Positions 34,601 through 41,450 of a stretch of 64,000 nucleotides of DNA are shown here, piece after piece. The stretch lies in assembly GCA_949317995.1 (NCBI GenBank), contig OX439045.1, forward strand, positions 46,829,693 through 46,893,692, in the 5' to 3' direction. The position numbers were made by a program, and so were the translations under genes. The stretch comes from Acholoe squamosa. Lineage: Eukaryota > Annelida > Polychaeta > Phyllodocida > Polynoidae. Position 1 is the stretch's first letter, and each line of letters begins with the position of its first letter. The notes under the pieces were generated by a model, which did not search any database, had not been told where the DNA came from, and saw nothing but the letters and a program-made list of their open reading frames with translations.

Positions 34601-35699
34601 CTCCGGCTTCCATCCATTCACTTTGACGCACAGGTCGAAGTGGTTGAGGTAGTCAGATAGGTCTGTGGTGCCATCATATTTAGAGGGTTTCACCACTGGC
34701 TTACCCTTTGCATCCTTCTCCCCATCGGCACCTCCTCTCCAGCCGCTCTCCGGACGACCCACAACTCCTCTACCCTGCCGGGGATCTCCACCTTCCCCCT
34801 TTTCGTCCTTATCCGCCTCCTCCGCACATCTCCCGGTTTCGGGGCGAACCTCGGACGGTGCCCGCTTGCTCCCCTTCCCTGGGTTATTCACCTCCGCCTG
34901 CTCCTCCGGCCACCAAAGCACCTTTCCGCCATCGTCCCTTCCCGGGTTGAACCCCAGCCAGGCATCTGCATCACCCATTTTTCCTTTAGGGTGCCTCAGC
35001 CTTCGGGCCGCCGGTTTCTCCTCCCTCTCCCATGGCCACAGGTAGGGCTCCCTTTCTTTAACGCGTGGTTCCTCATACCCCGCCTCCGGCACCTCCTCCC
35101 GGGGTGCTCTATCGGCGGGTTCTGCTTGTCTCTCCGGGTTCATCTCTTCCGGCCTCACCACCCCTCTCTGCCGTAGCATCACTTCCTCGTCCACCACTTC
35201 CAGCAGAACCCCTTTTTCCTGCTTAATCTCCTCCGCATCCCTCTTCTCCACAGGTAAGTTTATCGTTTCTGAAGCCTCCGCCATCTTTCTTCTCTCGTGA
35301 GTCTTCAAACACCGCTGTCACCAATGTAGCGTTTTCCGACTCTATGGTTAATAAAGAATTACACAACTCCGACAGCTTGACTTCAGTGTCTTTTATTTCC
35401 TGGCAGTCTTCGCCACACCATCTAAGTCTTGTATCGTATATAGATTAACCCGGAGGTAAGCCTTTTAAGTTCTGCTCCTCTCTGTCTGCAACCCGGAACT
35501 AACTGATCGGAGTAACAACTCCCTTATTTATACATAGGCAGATACTCCGACCCCGGCCTGCTCCACGGCATGCCAGCGTCGGAGGATCTCCTCCGCCGAC
35601 TACTATTGCCGACGTAACCGCGTTACTTCAGGACCGCTGGCCTCGCCGCCCCCACACCAGGATGGTTTCGGCTCCGCCAACGGCCCCTCCGTCTCCGCC

Positions 35700-35740
<41 letters not shown>

Positions 35741-36510
35741 GTTTGTTAGCTTGTCATTTCTTTCTTAAAACTTTTCATCCTTTGATTATCAGGTAATTTT
35801 TTCGTTTGTTGATATCACTAAATGGAGAACGATTAGTGCTTAAAGTCTAGTCTTTCATGAACAAAACTGTGTTAGATAAACAGAACACAACTTGATCAGA
35901 AACAAAGCCTTACCTCGTTCGACATGGCACCTTCGCAAGCTAATTTGACATTACTCCGGCCCTCTGCCCAGACTCCAAATGCAGCATGATTGACACCATT
36001 TGTCTGAATCAAATACAAAGGCATTACAATAAAAGGAGAAACAATGTGCTTGTCCTATACCAATACATGTATCTTTTTATCTCTTAAAACTCTTTGTGAA
36101 AAATTAAAGGGGTGTACCAGTAAATGACATACTCTGTTGTTTAGAAGGTGTGGCTTGTGTTCGGAGAATTTGTTAGCCCTGGATCCACAAGGGGAGGGGG
36201 GCAACATGACCTATCATATGATATATCATATATCCAGAATTGCACTCCCTTTAATTAAAGATGTATAATTCAGATACATCTATATTACCTGGGATTTATT
36301 ATAATTAGTAATACATACCACGACATAGACTTGGTCGACATCAGGTACTTTACTCAGGTCCTCTGTCCAGTGAGAGGCCAGTGGTTTGTCTCCTATGGGT
36401 AGTAAAGGCTTGGGCACTCCGATCAAGTGGCTGTACTTTTTGGAAGTATCATTTCTGAGGTCCCGTTCTAACCTGGTCCCGAATCCTGCTCCCAGTATAA
36501 GGGCCTTCAT
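21268..36510 (-). CDS. Sugar-phosphate nucleotidyltransferase-like protein, 8 coding exons
   Basis: Coding exons (minus): 36319-36510, 35914-36003, 25374-25453, 24889-25004, 23311-23429, 22919-22987, 22513-22571 and 21268-21370. Their 828 bases join in frame into 275 residues plus TGA. Motifs in order: MKALILGAGFGTRL (GxGxGTR nucleotide loop), GVPKPLLPIGDKPL (PKP..P), VYVV|TN across exons 1-2, SNE|TRSGA, NVDDDVMIIAG|D across exons 3-4 (metal-binding Asp), VHKYGILE, GFLEKPQP, CPCFYIL, RDASGNFIAYLY and ISGRFDVGG near the end. This matches the NTP_transferase fold (glucose-1-phosphate thymidylyl/uridylyl/adenylyl-transferase type); the substrate cannot be told. Introns are GT-AG except intron 5 (GCAAGC donor at 23310). 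The intron 4 acceptor (GAAAG) is weak but keeps the frame. An acceptor-like TACACAG two bases before the ATG suggests a 5' UTR exon upstream. Intron 2 (10.46 kb) holds a Gypsy element. Confidence 0.88.
21720..21908. mobile_element. hAT-like MITE in intron 7 of the nucleotidyltransferase gene
   Basis: The left terminus CAGGGGTAGATACTAAC and right terminus GTTAGTGTCTACCCCT are inverted repeats. AATCAAG flanks both sides as a 7-bp (possibly 8-bp) target duplication. The interior has repeated GGCCAGT/GGCCA words, which may be subterminal transposase-binding repeats. It is related to 54675-55290. Confidence 0.72.
21910..24880. other. Introns 4-7 of the nucleotidyltransferase gene
   Basis: Outside the exons given for the gene, this is intronic AT-rich sequence. 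I see no nested gene. Degenerate repeats of the phrase TAGCAATTTGCCCCC occur at 21590-22000 and 22080. Confidence 0.5.
25561..25624. repeat. (TC)n followed by (AT)n microsatellite
   Basis: CTCTCT repeats at 25561-25605 run into an AT tract that directly abuts the Gypsy 3' LTR. The AT tract resumes on the far side at 35703-35738. Confidence 0.85.
25625..26002 (-). repeat. 3' LTR of the young Gypsy element
   Basis: This 378-bp LTR has a TATA-like TATAAATA near 25830-25837 and an AATAAA near 25684-25692 on the minus strand. It abuts an AT tract on its outer side and a purine tract inside. Confidence 0.93.
26003..26321 (-). other. Gypsy 3' non-coding segment with polypurine tract
   Basis: The purine-rich GGGGAGAG (minus, 26003-26010) directly precedes the LTR and is the expected plus-strand primer site. 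The remainder appears non-coding, although an overlapping frame from 26473 to 26258 is open. Confidence 0.55.
26322..27004 (-). CDS. Gypsy accessory frame 4, unknown function
   Basis: An open frame of about 222-227 residues lies directly after the 329-residue frame at 27005-27994 and is separated from it only by a 10-C run. There is no ATG at its beginning (the first candidate codon is GTG), so it may be reached by frameshifting in the C-run or be a continuation of the preceding frame. It has an acidic middle (NRDEEAEEDGAMPW) and a basic CCSRCGQRW-containing end. No transmembrane helix or signal peptide is seen, so it does not look like an envelope. I do not recognise the family. Confidence 0.5.
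27005..27994 (-). CDS. Gypsy accessory frame 3, charged helical protein
   Basis: The frame gives 329 residues from the ATG at 27994 (MAGKLKFVIGLLVERYGQ), which begins 9 bases after the stop of the long pol frame. After a short amino-terminal domain and a Pro/Ser/acidic linker, residues about 200-275 are an almost uninterrupted Lys/Arg/Glu repeat (KEEERKRKREIKRKEREE and following), likely a long single helix or coiled coil. It ends VEKVPKTPPP at the 10-C run. No retroviral Gag, Env or enzyme motif is visible. The function is unknown; it is not part of the standard Gypsy set. Confidence 0.65.
   Translation of the reverse strand: MAGKLKFVIGLLVERYGQSGETPTKTLLRMQREVPLGEVNVRALEAEYEETRKDTPTSRTSIKSAAYEDISATSGEDGESLGLGGNGLDSSPEKQPPNELVNKPKPTLSGASPETLPSYEDMSKPSPNKPKPILKTVTIVTPELPEKDEVEGVGGGDEAEEVEGEDETSEESEEVAIPAYVQSCPKLKAQFLAVLSDAKEEERKRKREIKRKEREEAERKAREAEERRRAEEEQRKKEEEERKAKEAEKERLRKEMETKSKSPKGKGAGKSTRKLSLEGVLKEAEEEAIQNRSMEEGTAQLMSKFQSGSVGTPVKEKGQVEKVPKTPPP
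28003..32349 (-). CDS. Gypsy pol 3' part: RNase H, integrase, then a 770-residue SR/zinc-finger extension
   Basis: The open frame has 1,448 codons. It begins with the RT thumb (GLAGYYRTFVPEFS), then RNase H (D82, D84, E125, D150), the integrase HHCC zinc domain (H326, H333, C363, C366) and catalytic core D395, D455, E491 (D35E spacing), and a GPY/F-like carboxy domain to about 665. From about 675 it continues in frame: an acidic linker, a lysine/glutamate-rich part, an Arg/Ser-rich tract (about 1005-1095), then two C2H2-like fingers (C1185, C1188, H1208, H1212; C1221, C1224, H1239, H1244) and a KRKR-rich tail. An ATG at 30003 (residue 783, MSQGSRDW) could start a separate product. The upstream half of pol is in another frame; see 32355-34040. 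Confidence 0.88.
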   Translation of the reverse strand: MQSWPTPTTVTEVRSFLGLAGYYRTFVPEFSTRAKPLSALAEKGRTFRWSEECEASFQDLKRRLTEAPILAFPQAEGQLTLDTDASDTGLGVVLSQEQTGVERVLAYGSRTLSRPERNYCVTRRELLAIVFVLRKFKHYLIGRRVVVRTDHASLRWLLEFKEPEGQLARWLQIISTYDIVVQHRLGKLHGNADGLSRKPCKQCGREDEEELLHCRVFTRSQCQEMVWGAPPAAEDSTPPAGREWGTLQAEDTVLTRVRAWVNGEATTTEEERRTWGYELRAWHAQLGRMSIEKGILGWWWEGAAGERCFQIAVPARSRNDVLREVHGEPLAGHLGRNKTIRRLQTGYYWPDFRRDVTLWCASCEPCVRRKAAPPPHRAPMGHVGAGLPLQRMALDVMGPLPLSSAGNQYILVAADYFTKWTEAYALPNQEAPTVARAVVEEFICRFGAPVEVHTDQGKNFQSGLFREMVALLEVRQTRTCSFRPQSDGMVERANRTIEMLLATVVAEDQRDWDRRLPFVMAAYRSSAHASTGLSPNLLMLERETVIPLDLVYPLEPNVGGGVGYVAELQTTMAKAYSVAREALGRSLCRQQRNYDARASAGEFPVGGRVFYYHPLRKRGLTPKLQSYWTGPWEIVGRVGEAVYKIKKGKTTRVVHYDALKLAPAWATAEDVPVEDETREAEPLSSDNSDEEGEGSGGGTIRLVQVTSETRADLEAKLLTCKEKQRHQIMENSKGGAADKGNRKEGLRRSAPKPAGTSVARAVRLAPQLDTYLGAEWRSCKSKMSQGSRDWCDVWLEKERRSKKEAEISHWRGVEPEEDPPYEEWSLPEMGESDEEGVSDESELARRRRNHGQNEEIRAERLRRAADPGRRRIREKHRERWFIYEMIEEAIYNNHENEEREVRRVGRCRAAMTKGRSGGQAPNSSTAGGEAGQPAAGAPPSGVGPERRESLSNPHNKVSPIKGGGRAVNGQSTMRAGDDTRLVVLRGTGPEGESSRGKDAGGGSKKVSSTVSSHSREGPTRSKHRESRRRRRQKERFSGHSSSSRSTSGHRRDEVSARTEAARYGRRDSESRSRSWSYRRRRSSADRGSRSHGSQRPLASRAMMQPGVSHGVVTEGGLTQGTVIGGGGGGGVTTGGNIRERYPPHPSIPVSLWTTPQLVMPVFKNRDQKPVPTEWVDGVELPKYRCEICRKRGDSKQWYFMRSDGMNRHLRTHDEMQEGYQCPKCEYMVAKIRVDDLPRHITRIHPELEDWQPPEECRMLPVGRATEAGGSSADSSLVAAPTSPEETVKSTTTKRKRGSAVAKKKKPVKAASKPVVPPPQQGTSAGGRGAGDSPSGSTFSGMASPGITLEEETEAAVASKYLEQLLGFRVEGTSTPQSCLSVRSTRSTSGKGVKRAFEPEEGEESVEKRKRQSPRGKERQAEEEAGPSTPPLTTGIPDLTPLLSGGRWK
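32355..34040 (-). CDS. Gypsy pol 5' part: aspartic protease and reverse transcriptase
   Basis: The frame has 561 codons and overlaps the end of gag in the -1 frame, so Gag-Pol is probably made by frameshifting. The protease motif LLVDTGASLN (D84) is followed by RT with FCVDYRRLN, the first catalytic Asp in SSVDLASGYW, MPFGLCNAP, and YLDD at 499-502, and ends VSEAGVETDPER. It stops at 32355, just where the next frame (RT thumb onward) begins one base out of phase at a short A-run. This single-base discrepancy would stop synthesis of RNase H and integrase. It could be a real mutation, a second frameshift site, or a sequencing indel. Confidence 0.88.
   Translation of the reverse strand: MLRMRTGRPFQARMPKYQGQGGIQAGERTGYSGGGKLELTYTKGQVQVEGSGPINVIQGRRERGGGGLIVEGRLAGAPIQLLVDTGASLNLVSEGWWSRWGGRERLGETAEKIYSVDGRPMDIKGEVYTELEIGRRTINVRFVVSDTGTDGILGAEFLRTNKLMVDVAKGRLVWTEEDSVCRIVSTRAAVLGSGQEAMLEGTLAGPWQQGDDGIIEGMAGHKGEPSFLVGRGLVCPEGRATWVRVLNPGPEPVVIYKDMTLGAIQRVECRGGGEATAGEGWCRVVERGEPEELKSLVDGLVSGTEAHRRKELAWLIRKHLGAFQRHKGDKGHTQLAKHRIDTGVHPPIKQPPRRLAPHRREAVEEEVEKMLEAGVIEPSTSPWASPVVLVRKKDGTTRFCVDYRRLNAATVKDAYPLPRVEDCLDTMAGAAWFSSVDLASGYWQLDIEEGDKEKTAFTTHRGLFQFRRMPFGLCNAPGTFERVMEVAMRGLQWKTCLVYLDDIVVFSATFEEHMERLGEVLQRLEDAGLKIKPSKCQLARRRVLFLGHQVSEAGVETDPER
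33929..35308 (-). CDS. Gypsy gag with one internal TGA
   Basis: The frame runs from ATG 35308 (or the ATG at MAEASETI a few codons later) to 33929 in a single phase, interrupted only by TGA at 34424-34426. The first part (294 residues) is acidic and Pro/Arg-rich, then has a capsid-like helical segment (YDGTTDLSDYLNHFDLCVKV). The second part ends with a CCHC knuckle, CFGCGQEGHFKREC. The isolated TGA, in an element with nearly identical LTRs, suggests a recent point mutation that makes this copy non-autonomous; recoding is possible but not supported by anything I see. Confidence 0.82.
35306..35324 (-). promoter_or_regulatory. Primer-binding-like site of the young Gypsy element
   Basis: Just inside the 5' LTR (minus strand) the sequence reads TTGGTGACAGCGGTG. 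The TGG start one base from the LTR end is as expected for pairing with the CCA end of a tRNA; the tRNA was not identified. Confidence 0.55.
35325..35702 (-). repeat. 5' LTR of the young Gypsy element
   Basis: A 378-bp partner of 25625-26002 that differs at one site I noticed. It carries the presumed promoter (TATAAATA, minus). Confidence 0.93.
35703..35738. repeat. (AT)n tract flanking the Gypsy element
   Basis: This is the continuation of the AT microsatellite interrupted by the Gypsy insertion. The repeat unit hides the exact target duplication. Confidence 0.85.
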
Positions 36511-36710
36511 GCCTGTGTATCAAATGAATGGCATTGAAAGGATATAAAAAGAACAGTTATTACTATGAGGGCTCCATCAGTGTGAAAATATGCTGTCGAA
36601 ATGGCTGTGAAGATGCATATATACACGTTGATACCTTTTATTTATCAATTACAACAAAATCCGTTATTCATAAGCCCTGCAATGTACAATTTAGCCATGA
36701 TTCTCTCTCA

Positions 36711-36733
36711 CTCACTCACTCTCTCTGTCTCTC

Positions 36734-36826
<93 letters not shown>

Positions 36827-36830
36827 CTCA
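36711..36830. repeat. (TC)n / (TATC)n microsatellite
   Basis: Long CT repeats with TGTC interruptions run into TATC repeats. The serine/leucine-rich frames here are artefacts. It lies just upstream of the first coding exon of the nucleotidyltransferase gene, possibly in its first intron or promoter. Confidence 0.85.
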
Positions 36831-36839
36831 TTCTCAAGT

Positions 36840-38365
36840 TATTTATGGCAGAATTATATATAGCACATCCAAGCTATGCTTAGACCTATGGCACATTGTC
36901 CAATTATCGCCCATTTACTCAAAATATATGAGTTGAAAGACTCTTATTCAATCTCAAGTGCGGCATTTACTTATAGATGTCCTACCGTCGTGTTGTTAAG
37001 GTAATGAGTGACCCGAGTCCAATATTCCCAGTGGTATGATGTTAACAGTAAGAAAGGAATTAAGGGAGGTATACCTGTTCTGATAGATGTGTTGGTGGTC
37101 TGCTATGTGGCTAGTCCAAGTGCACCACAGCTAGGATGGTGCGACCTCTAGCGTGAAGTGAAGAAACGATGTGACAAAACTCCATGTACCCACCTAGTCT
37201 ATCCATCAGATATCTGGGGTTTTTTTGTTTCTTTTTTGATTAGTAAAAGTCTGATTTTAAAATATAATAAAAGTAGCTCATCAGAAGAGTGGCCAAACTG
37301 CCTTTTCTGTGGCCAGTTCAGCTTATATTTAATCTCTTTTGATAATGATCGTGATTCTAAAAATAGGCTACAGTGAGACTTTATTATCACTGAAACATTG
37401 GTATATAACTGTCTTAACAATGCAATAGGAATGGAAATAGAATGTCTTACTGTAGGATTTTGAATTCAGAATTTGAATCAACTTCTTCAGTTGAATAAGG
37501 GGTCTGTTTGGATGCTCTGTCGATAAAGGGCTCCAATATCTCTGTGATTTTGTCTGTTTTGTTCTATAGCCATTGATTATTGATTGGGCCATAGAATGCA
37601 AGGATTGCTCTGCCTATACATGGGTAACAAGTGATGCTTGTGACGCTGTGACGCAGAGGTTTTAAAAAGTGATGCTCATGACTCAGTGGCTTTTTAAAAG
37701 TGACGGACAGCGATGCTATCAAAAGTTCCCAGTTCATTGGCATATACCTAAAAAGGGACGGAGTGACGTGCCATCCTTCCTTAAAAGTGACGGTGTGACG
37801 TCCTAAAAATTTTGAGGACCCATGTATAGGCACTTTGCTCAGCTCATTGCGAATTCCACAGTAGATTAAGGTCCAGTTTGCAGTAATCCTTGTCTTTCTG
37901 GCCTCAATAAGGCCAATAAGGGGCATACAAGACAACAGACAAAATCACAGAGTGGGATTCGACCTTACGGGTCTAGAACCATTGAATATAGCCTTATAGA
38001 GACAGAAGGACATAGAGCTACGGATACCTTTAGCATGAATTGATGACCAGAGAATCTTGTAGTACTGTACGATTTCATCCCATTCATAAACCTAGATCTA
38101 AGTAGCAGAGAATCTATGGTAGTGTCTTGTTGATGTTCAAATCCATTGAGACCCGGATATTTATAGCTTATTGGCAAGGGTCGCCATGAAAGTTTTCATA
38201 TGTACTCAGTTGTGTGTACTAGAATTTGTTGCTTCATTGGAATTCCTCTGGGAAAAAATACTTATCCGTCAGAGTGCATAACAAGTTCCTTCCAATGAAA
38301 GGGGATGATTTATGATTCTAACCGATTTAGAGAAGCAAAGTTGATATATCATGAGGATATATCGA
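36840..38365. other. Upstream region of the nucleotidyltransferase gene, no gene recognised
   Basis: A possible 5' UTR exon end (AACAG|GTATAC, minus, near 37070) is the only splice-like signal I would mention. The segment 37640-37830 has repeated GTGACG/GTGATGC words. No coding homology seen. Confidence 0.3.
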
Positions 38366-38369
38366 AAAG

Positions 38370-38790
38370 ACTCGGAAGCGGATTCTAACTGTAATAATTC
38401 ACCATCCAGTCCCTAGCGGTTCTGCTGCTCAGAACCCACATCTCACCTTACACTCAGAATCAATCCTTTTAGTGAGTCATACCAGGAAGCATTCCCCAAT
38501 TCATGACCACTGAAGAATCAATATTATAACCTATTACCTTGCTGCAAAACAGGGGAGAAGTCATTGCCTGAGGGTAGTCAGTTCCCATTGGAGATGTTCA
38601 ACAATTACATCACTGCTTAGTGGGTAAGGGGTCCTTGGGATCCTCTATATGCTCCATACAAAAACAGTGACAAAGGGGTGGGTGGGTCCTGAAAAATGCC
38701 TAAATAACAGTGACATAATTGTTGAACATTCCGATTTGGGAATAGCACCTCAAACAGAATTTAATTCCTATCCTTTTGCAACACCGTCCG
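38370..38790 (+). pseudogene. Second copy of the GPCR upstream segment (truncated)
   Basis: This aligns with 2540-2930. Shared landmarks are GGATT.TAACTGTA, TCACC.TCCAGTCC, GGAAGCATTC, TTCCTGACCAC-like, CAGTTCC..TTTGGGAATAGCA and TCTTTTCGCAACG-like. The match ends where TM1 of the receptor would begin, and a degenerate LTR retrotransposon follows. It is probably a duplicated receptor locus, now dead. Confidence 0.5.
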
Positions 38791-38885
38791 GGTGACCTGA
38801 TGCATGGCTATATATACGCTTGTGCATTTTGTAATGTATGTACGAAACTACCACTGACTTTTGAAACTGAGAGTAACTTTACTTG

Positions 38886-38965
38886 CAGCCATCTTGAATA
38901 AATTAATCCTCTTTGTCTTCAAGACCACATGGCAGATAGGTTGTGCTTTCATTACATAGTGGTGA
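38886..38965 (+). repeat. Probable LTR fragment of the degenerate Gypsy element (5' side)
   Basis: TCTTGAATAAATTAATCCTC and the following 55 bases (GTCTTCAAGACCACATGGCAG, TTGTGCTTTCATTA) recur at 45202-45272 on the other side of the retroelement body, so they are probably the 3' ends of its LTRs. It contains an AATAAA. Confidence 0.55.
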
Positions 38966-39069
38966 AATAAGTGAATTCTCTGGTTCTCAACTACTATAAA
39001 CTGGTTCCCAAGATGGCAAATGCATCAGTCCCCATGTCTACTATGAACATTTGACCCACCATAAACTGG

Positions 39070-40046
39070 ATGGAGCCAGATTTGGAGAAAGAGTGGGAGA
39101 GGTTTGCTGAACACTGTGACTGTGTGTTTGGTGGCCCACTCTCCAAGTGTAATGAGAAGGAGAAGGTCAACTATCTAAAAGCATTTGTGGGAGACAAGGG
39201 CAGGGAGAAACATTTGACTTTTACATGGGGTCAGGTCAATGAAGGCACAGCAGCAGCTCCTGATATGCAGAGTGAAAAGGATGTTTTGGCATCAGTAATG
39301 GCAAAATTCAAGGACCATGTAGAGTCAAAGACATCACTGATCAGGACAAATTAGTGCAAAATGCAATTACATGTAAATCCCAAGATGGGCAAGTTAAAAA
39401 ACGATGTATGGGAAAAGGGGCAGAACTGACACTAGATCAGGCCATAGAAATAGGATGAACATTCGAGTCAAGTAAAGACAGTTTGCAGGTCATAGATGGT
39501 GAAAATCCGACAGTGACAGTTCACAAATTCTCCAGACACGTTAACCGAAGCCGTCAGAAACAGGGTTGGGATAGGAAATCGAGCAATAGAGATAACAGGG
39601 ATAACACCGATGAATGCCGATGTTGTGGTACCGCCAAGCATTTGCCCCCGGAGAAATGCCCCGCCAAGCATGATCCATGTAAAATATGCAAGAAGAAAGG
39701 ACATTGGGCGAAGAAATGTTGGAAAAATCCTATACATCAAATCGAGGAAGGCGATGAGTATGAGACCGACAGCAGTGATGATTGTTGTTATGAAGACGTC
39801 CGATTACTGCAGATTTACAAGGTGAAAACGGAAGCATCAGGTAATGACGAGTGGTGGGAAACTCTGACAATTAACAGTGGTAGCCTCAGATGTCAGCTGG
39901 ACACCGGGGCCAAGGCCAGTGTAATGAGTGACAGAGATTTCCAGAAAGTCGCACCGAATGCCAAACTCCACTCCACTGATAAGAGGCTAGTCTCCCATAC
40001 AAATCACCAGATCCGTCCAATCGGCAGTGCTGACCCCAAAGTCTGA
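39070..40046 (+). pseudogene. Gag and protease of the degenerate Gypsy element
   Basis: The gag amino part is open at 39070-39354 (WERFAEHCDCVFGG..). After stops, the frame 39483-40046 carries zinc-knuckle-like clusters (CRCCGTAKHLPPEKC; CKICKKKGHWAKKC) and the aspartic protease motif CQLDTGAKASVM. These parts would once have formed one frame with RT. Confidence 0.78.
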
Positions 40047-40086
40047 TACAAGGAGCGTGAAGCACCAGTGAAGTTCTATGTGATAA

Positions 40087-40780
40087 GTGGTAACCAAGTT
40101 CTATGTGATAAGTGGTAACCAAGTGTTGTCAGGAGGCGCCTGCAAAGCACTCAACCTGGTAAAACATATATACAAAATAGACGTGGCTACGGAGGAGTTC
40201 TTGAAATGCCACCCAGAACTGGAGAAAGCTACCGGAACTCTGCCAGGAACATATACCATAAAGATCGACCCGACTGTGTCACCTGTAGTACATGGTCTAA
40301 GAAGACAAGCAGCAGCCCTCCTACCAAAGATAAAGGAAAAACTGAGGGAAATGGAAGCGAAAGGTCACTTGGCGAAAGTGACAGAACCGACAGTCTGGGT
40401 GAACTCAATGGTAGTATCCACTAGAAGGGACAAGATCAGACCCAAGCAACTTGAACAAGGCTGTTCGTAGAGAACACTACCCGATTCCGACAGTGGAAGA
40501 GATAGTTAGCAAGTCATTAGGTGGCAAAATCTTCTCCGACCTAGATGCTAAGAGTGGATTCCTGCAGATGGTACTAGACTATTGGTCTAGCAAGCTAACA
40601 ACAATGAATACACCACTCGGGAGGTACCGATGGACAAGACTTCCATTCAGCATCAAGTTGGCCCTGGAACTCTACCAAAGGACGATGGACAAAATGCTAG
40701 AAGGCATTGACAATGCCCATGCAGTCATGGATGACATCCTGATAGTAGGAAAAACATGAAAACAACATGACCAAGTCCTA
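40087..40780 (+). pseudogene. Reverse transcriptase 5' part of the degenerate Gypsy element
   Basis: Two overlapping frames (40087-40470 and 40451-40759) give RT fingers (HGLRRQAAALLPKIKEKL) and palm (KIFSDLDAKSGFLQM, VMDDILIVGK), with a frameshift between them. The YxDD box reads VMDD. The sequence breaks near 40800 at the Penelope insertion. Confidence 0.78.
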
Positions 40781-41149
40781 AAGCAGGTTATTGAACGAGG
40801 TGTGTGAACGTGGCTTGTGCCTCCTCTTACCACTACGGCGCGAATGACCGATCGACCGGTGGCCTCTGCCTTCACTGGTCAGTCTCACTCTAACCCCACC
40901 AGTGTTATTTGGTGTGTCCCTGTACTGTGTATATGTGGGTGGGCAAGTGCTCTGTGTGGAGTGTGGTGCTTGTGACCACCCCCCCTCTCTGTTGCCCTGG
41001 TCAGGTGAGGCCACCCCTCTACTAGGTGTGTGTGTATGCCTCCCTGTTCACCCCCTGTTGTAGGACAGGGGTCTGTTTTTCCACATATTTCCCTGGTGGG
41101 GCATTGAGGTCCGTATGGGCTTGTGAATCTTCAATTCATTCGCCCCTTG

Positions 41150-41232
41150 TAGAGGTCTCGCTAGACCTGTAATGTATTCACGCGGTTTCGACCCTTCCGG
41201 CGTCTCGTCAGGTGGAACTGACGGAGGTACAT
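41150..41232 (-). ncRNA. Hammerhead-ribozyme-like core in the Penelope 3' region
   Basis: On the minus strand CTGACGAG (41204-41211) is followed by a short stem-loop (GACGCC GGAA GGGTC) and then GAAA (41186-41189). This is the order CUGANGA - helix II - GAAA of the hammerhead core. A GTC lies upstream (CCGTCAG, near 41216-41222) and another downstream (GGTC, near 41165). I could not draw convincing helices I and III, so only the core is supported. Penelope-like elements are known to carry hammerhead motifs, often needing dimers. Confidence 0.38.
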
Positions 41233-41450
41233 TGTCAGCCATTGTATGTACAACACTGGTACATAAAATGTGTTTGGTGAAACTTTTAGTTTATTAAAAT
41301 CTAGGGTGGCTCACCTAGTTTTGTAAGTGTGTATTTCTTTCATATACACGTGAGCGAGGCTCCGTATATGTCGGTGGTCATTCTAAGTAGTGTACGACTA
41401 AACCCCTGTTTTTGTGATGGGTTCTGTTAACGTGGCATTTAAGTGGGCGG

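Larger units (their letters stand above)
25625..35702 (-). mobile_element. Young Ty3/Gypsy LTR retrotransposon with extra coding region
   Basis: The element is 10,078 bp in minus orientation. LTRs are 35325-35702 (5') and 25625-26002 (3'), each 378 bp, TG...CA, with one difference noticed (TACATAGG against TACAAAGG). A TGG-starting primer-binding-like site lies after the 5' LTR and a purine tract (GGGGAGAG) before the 3' LTR. The order gag - protease - RT - RNase H - integrase is Ty3/Gypsy. About 4 kb of additional coding sequence lies between integrase and the 3' LTR. It is GC-rich with recurrent CTCCGCC/GGCGGAG words, unlike its AT-rich surroundings. It sits in an AT microsatellite inside intron 2 of the nucleotidyltransferase gene, in the same transcriptional direction. 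Confidence 0.93.

Noticed and set aside
36528..36936. Leu/Ser-rich overlapping frames
   Set aside because: Translations of the (TC)n/(TATC)n repeat.
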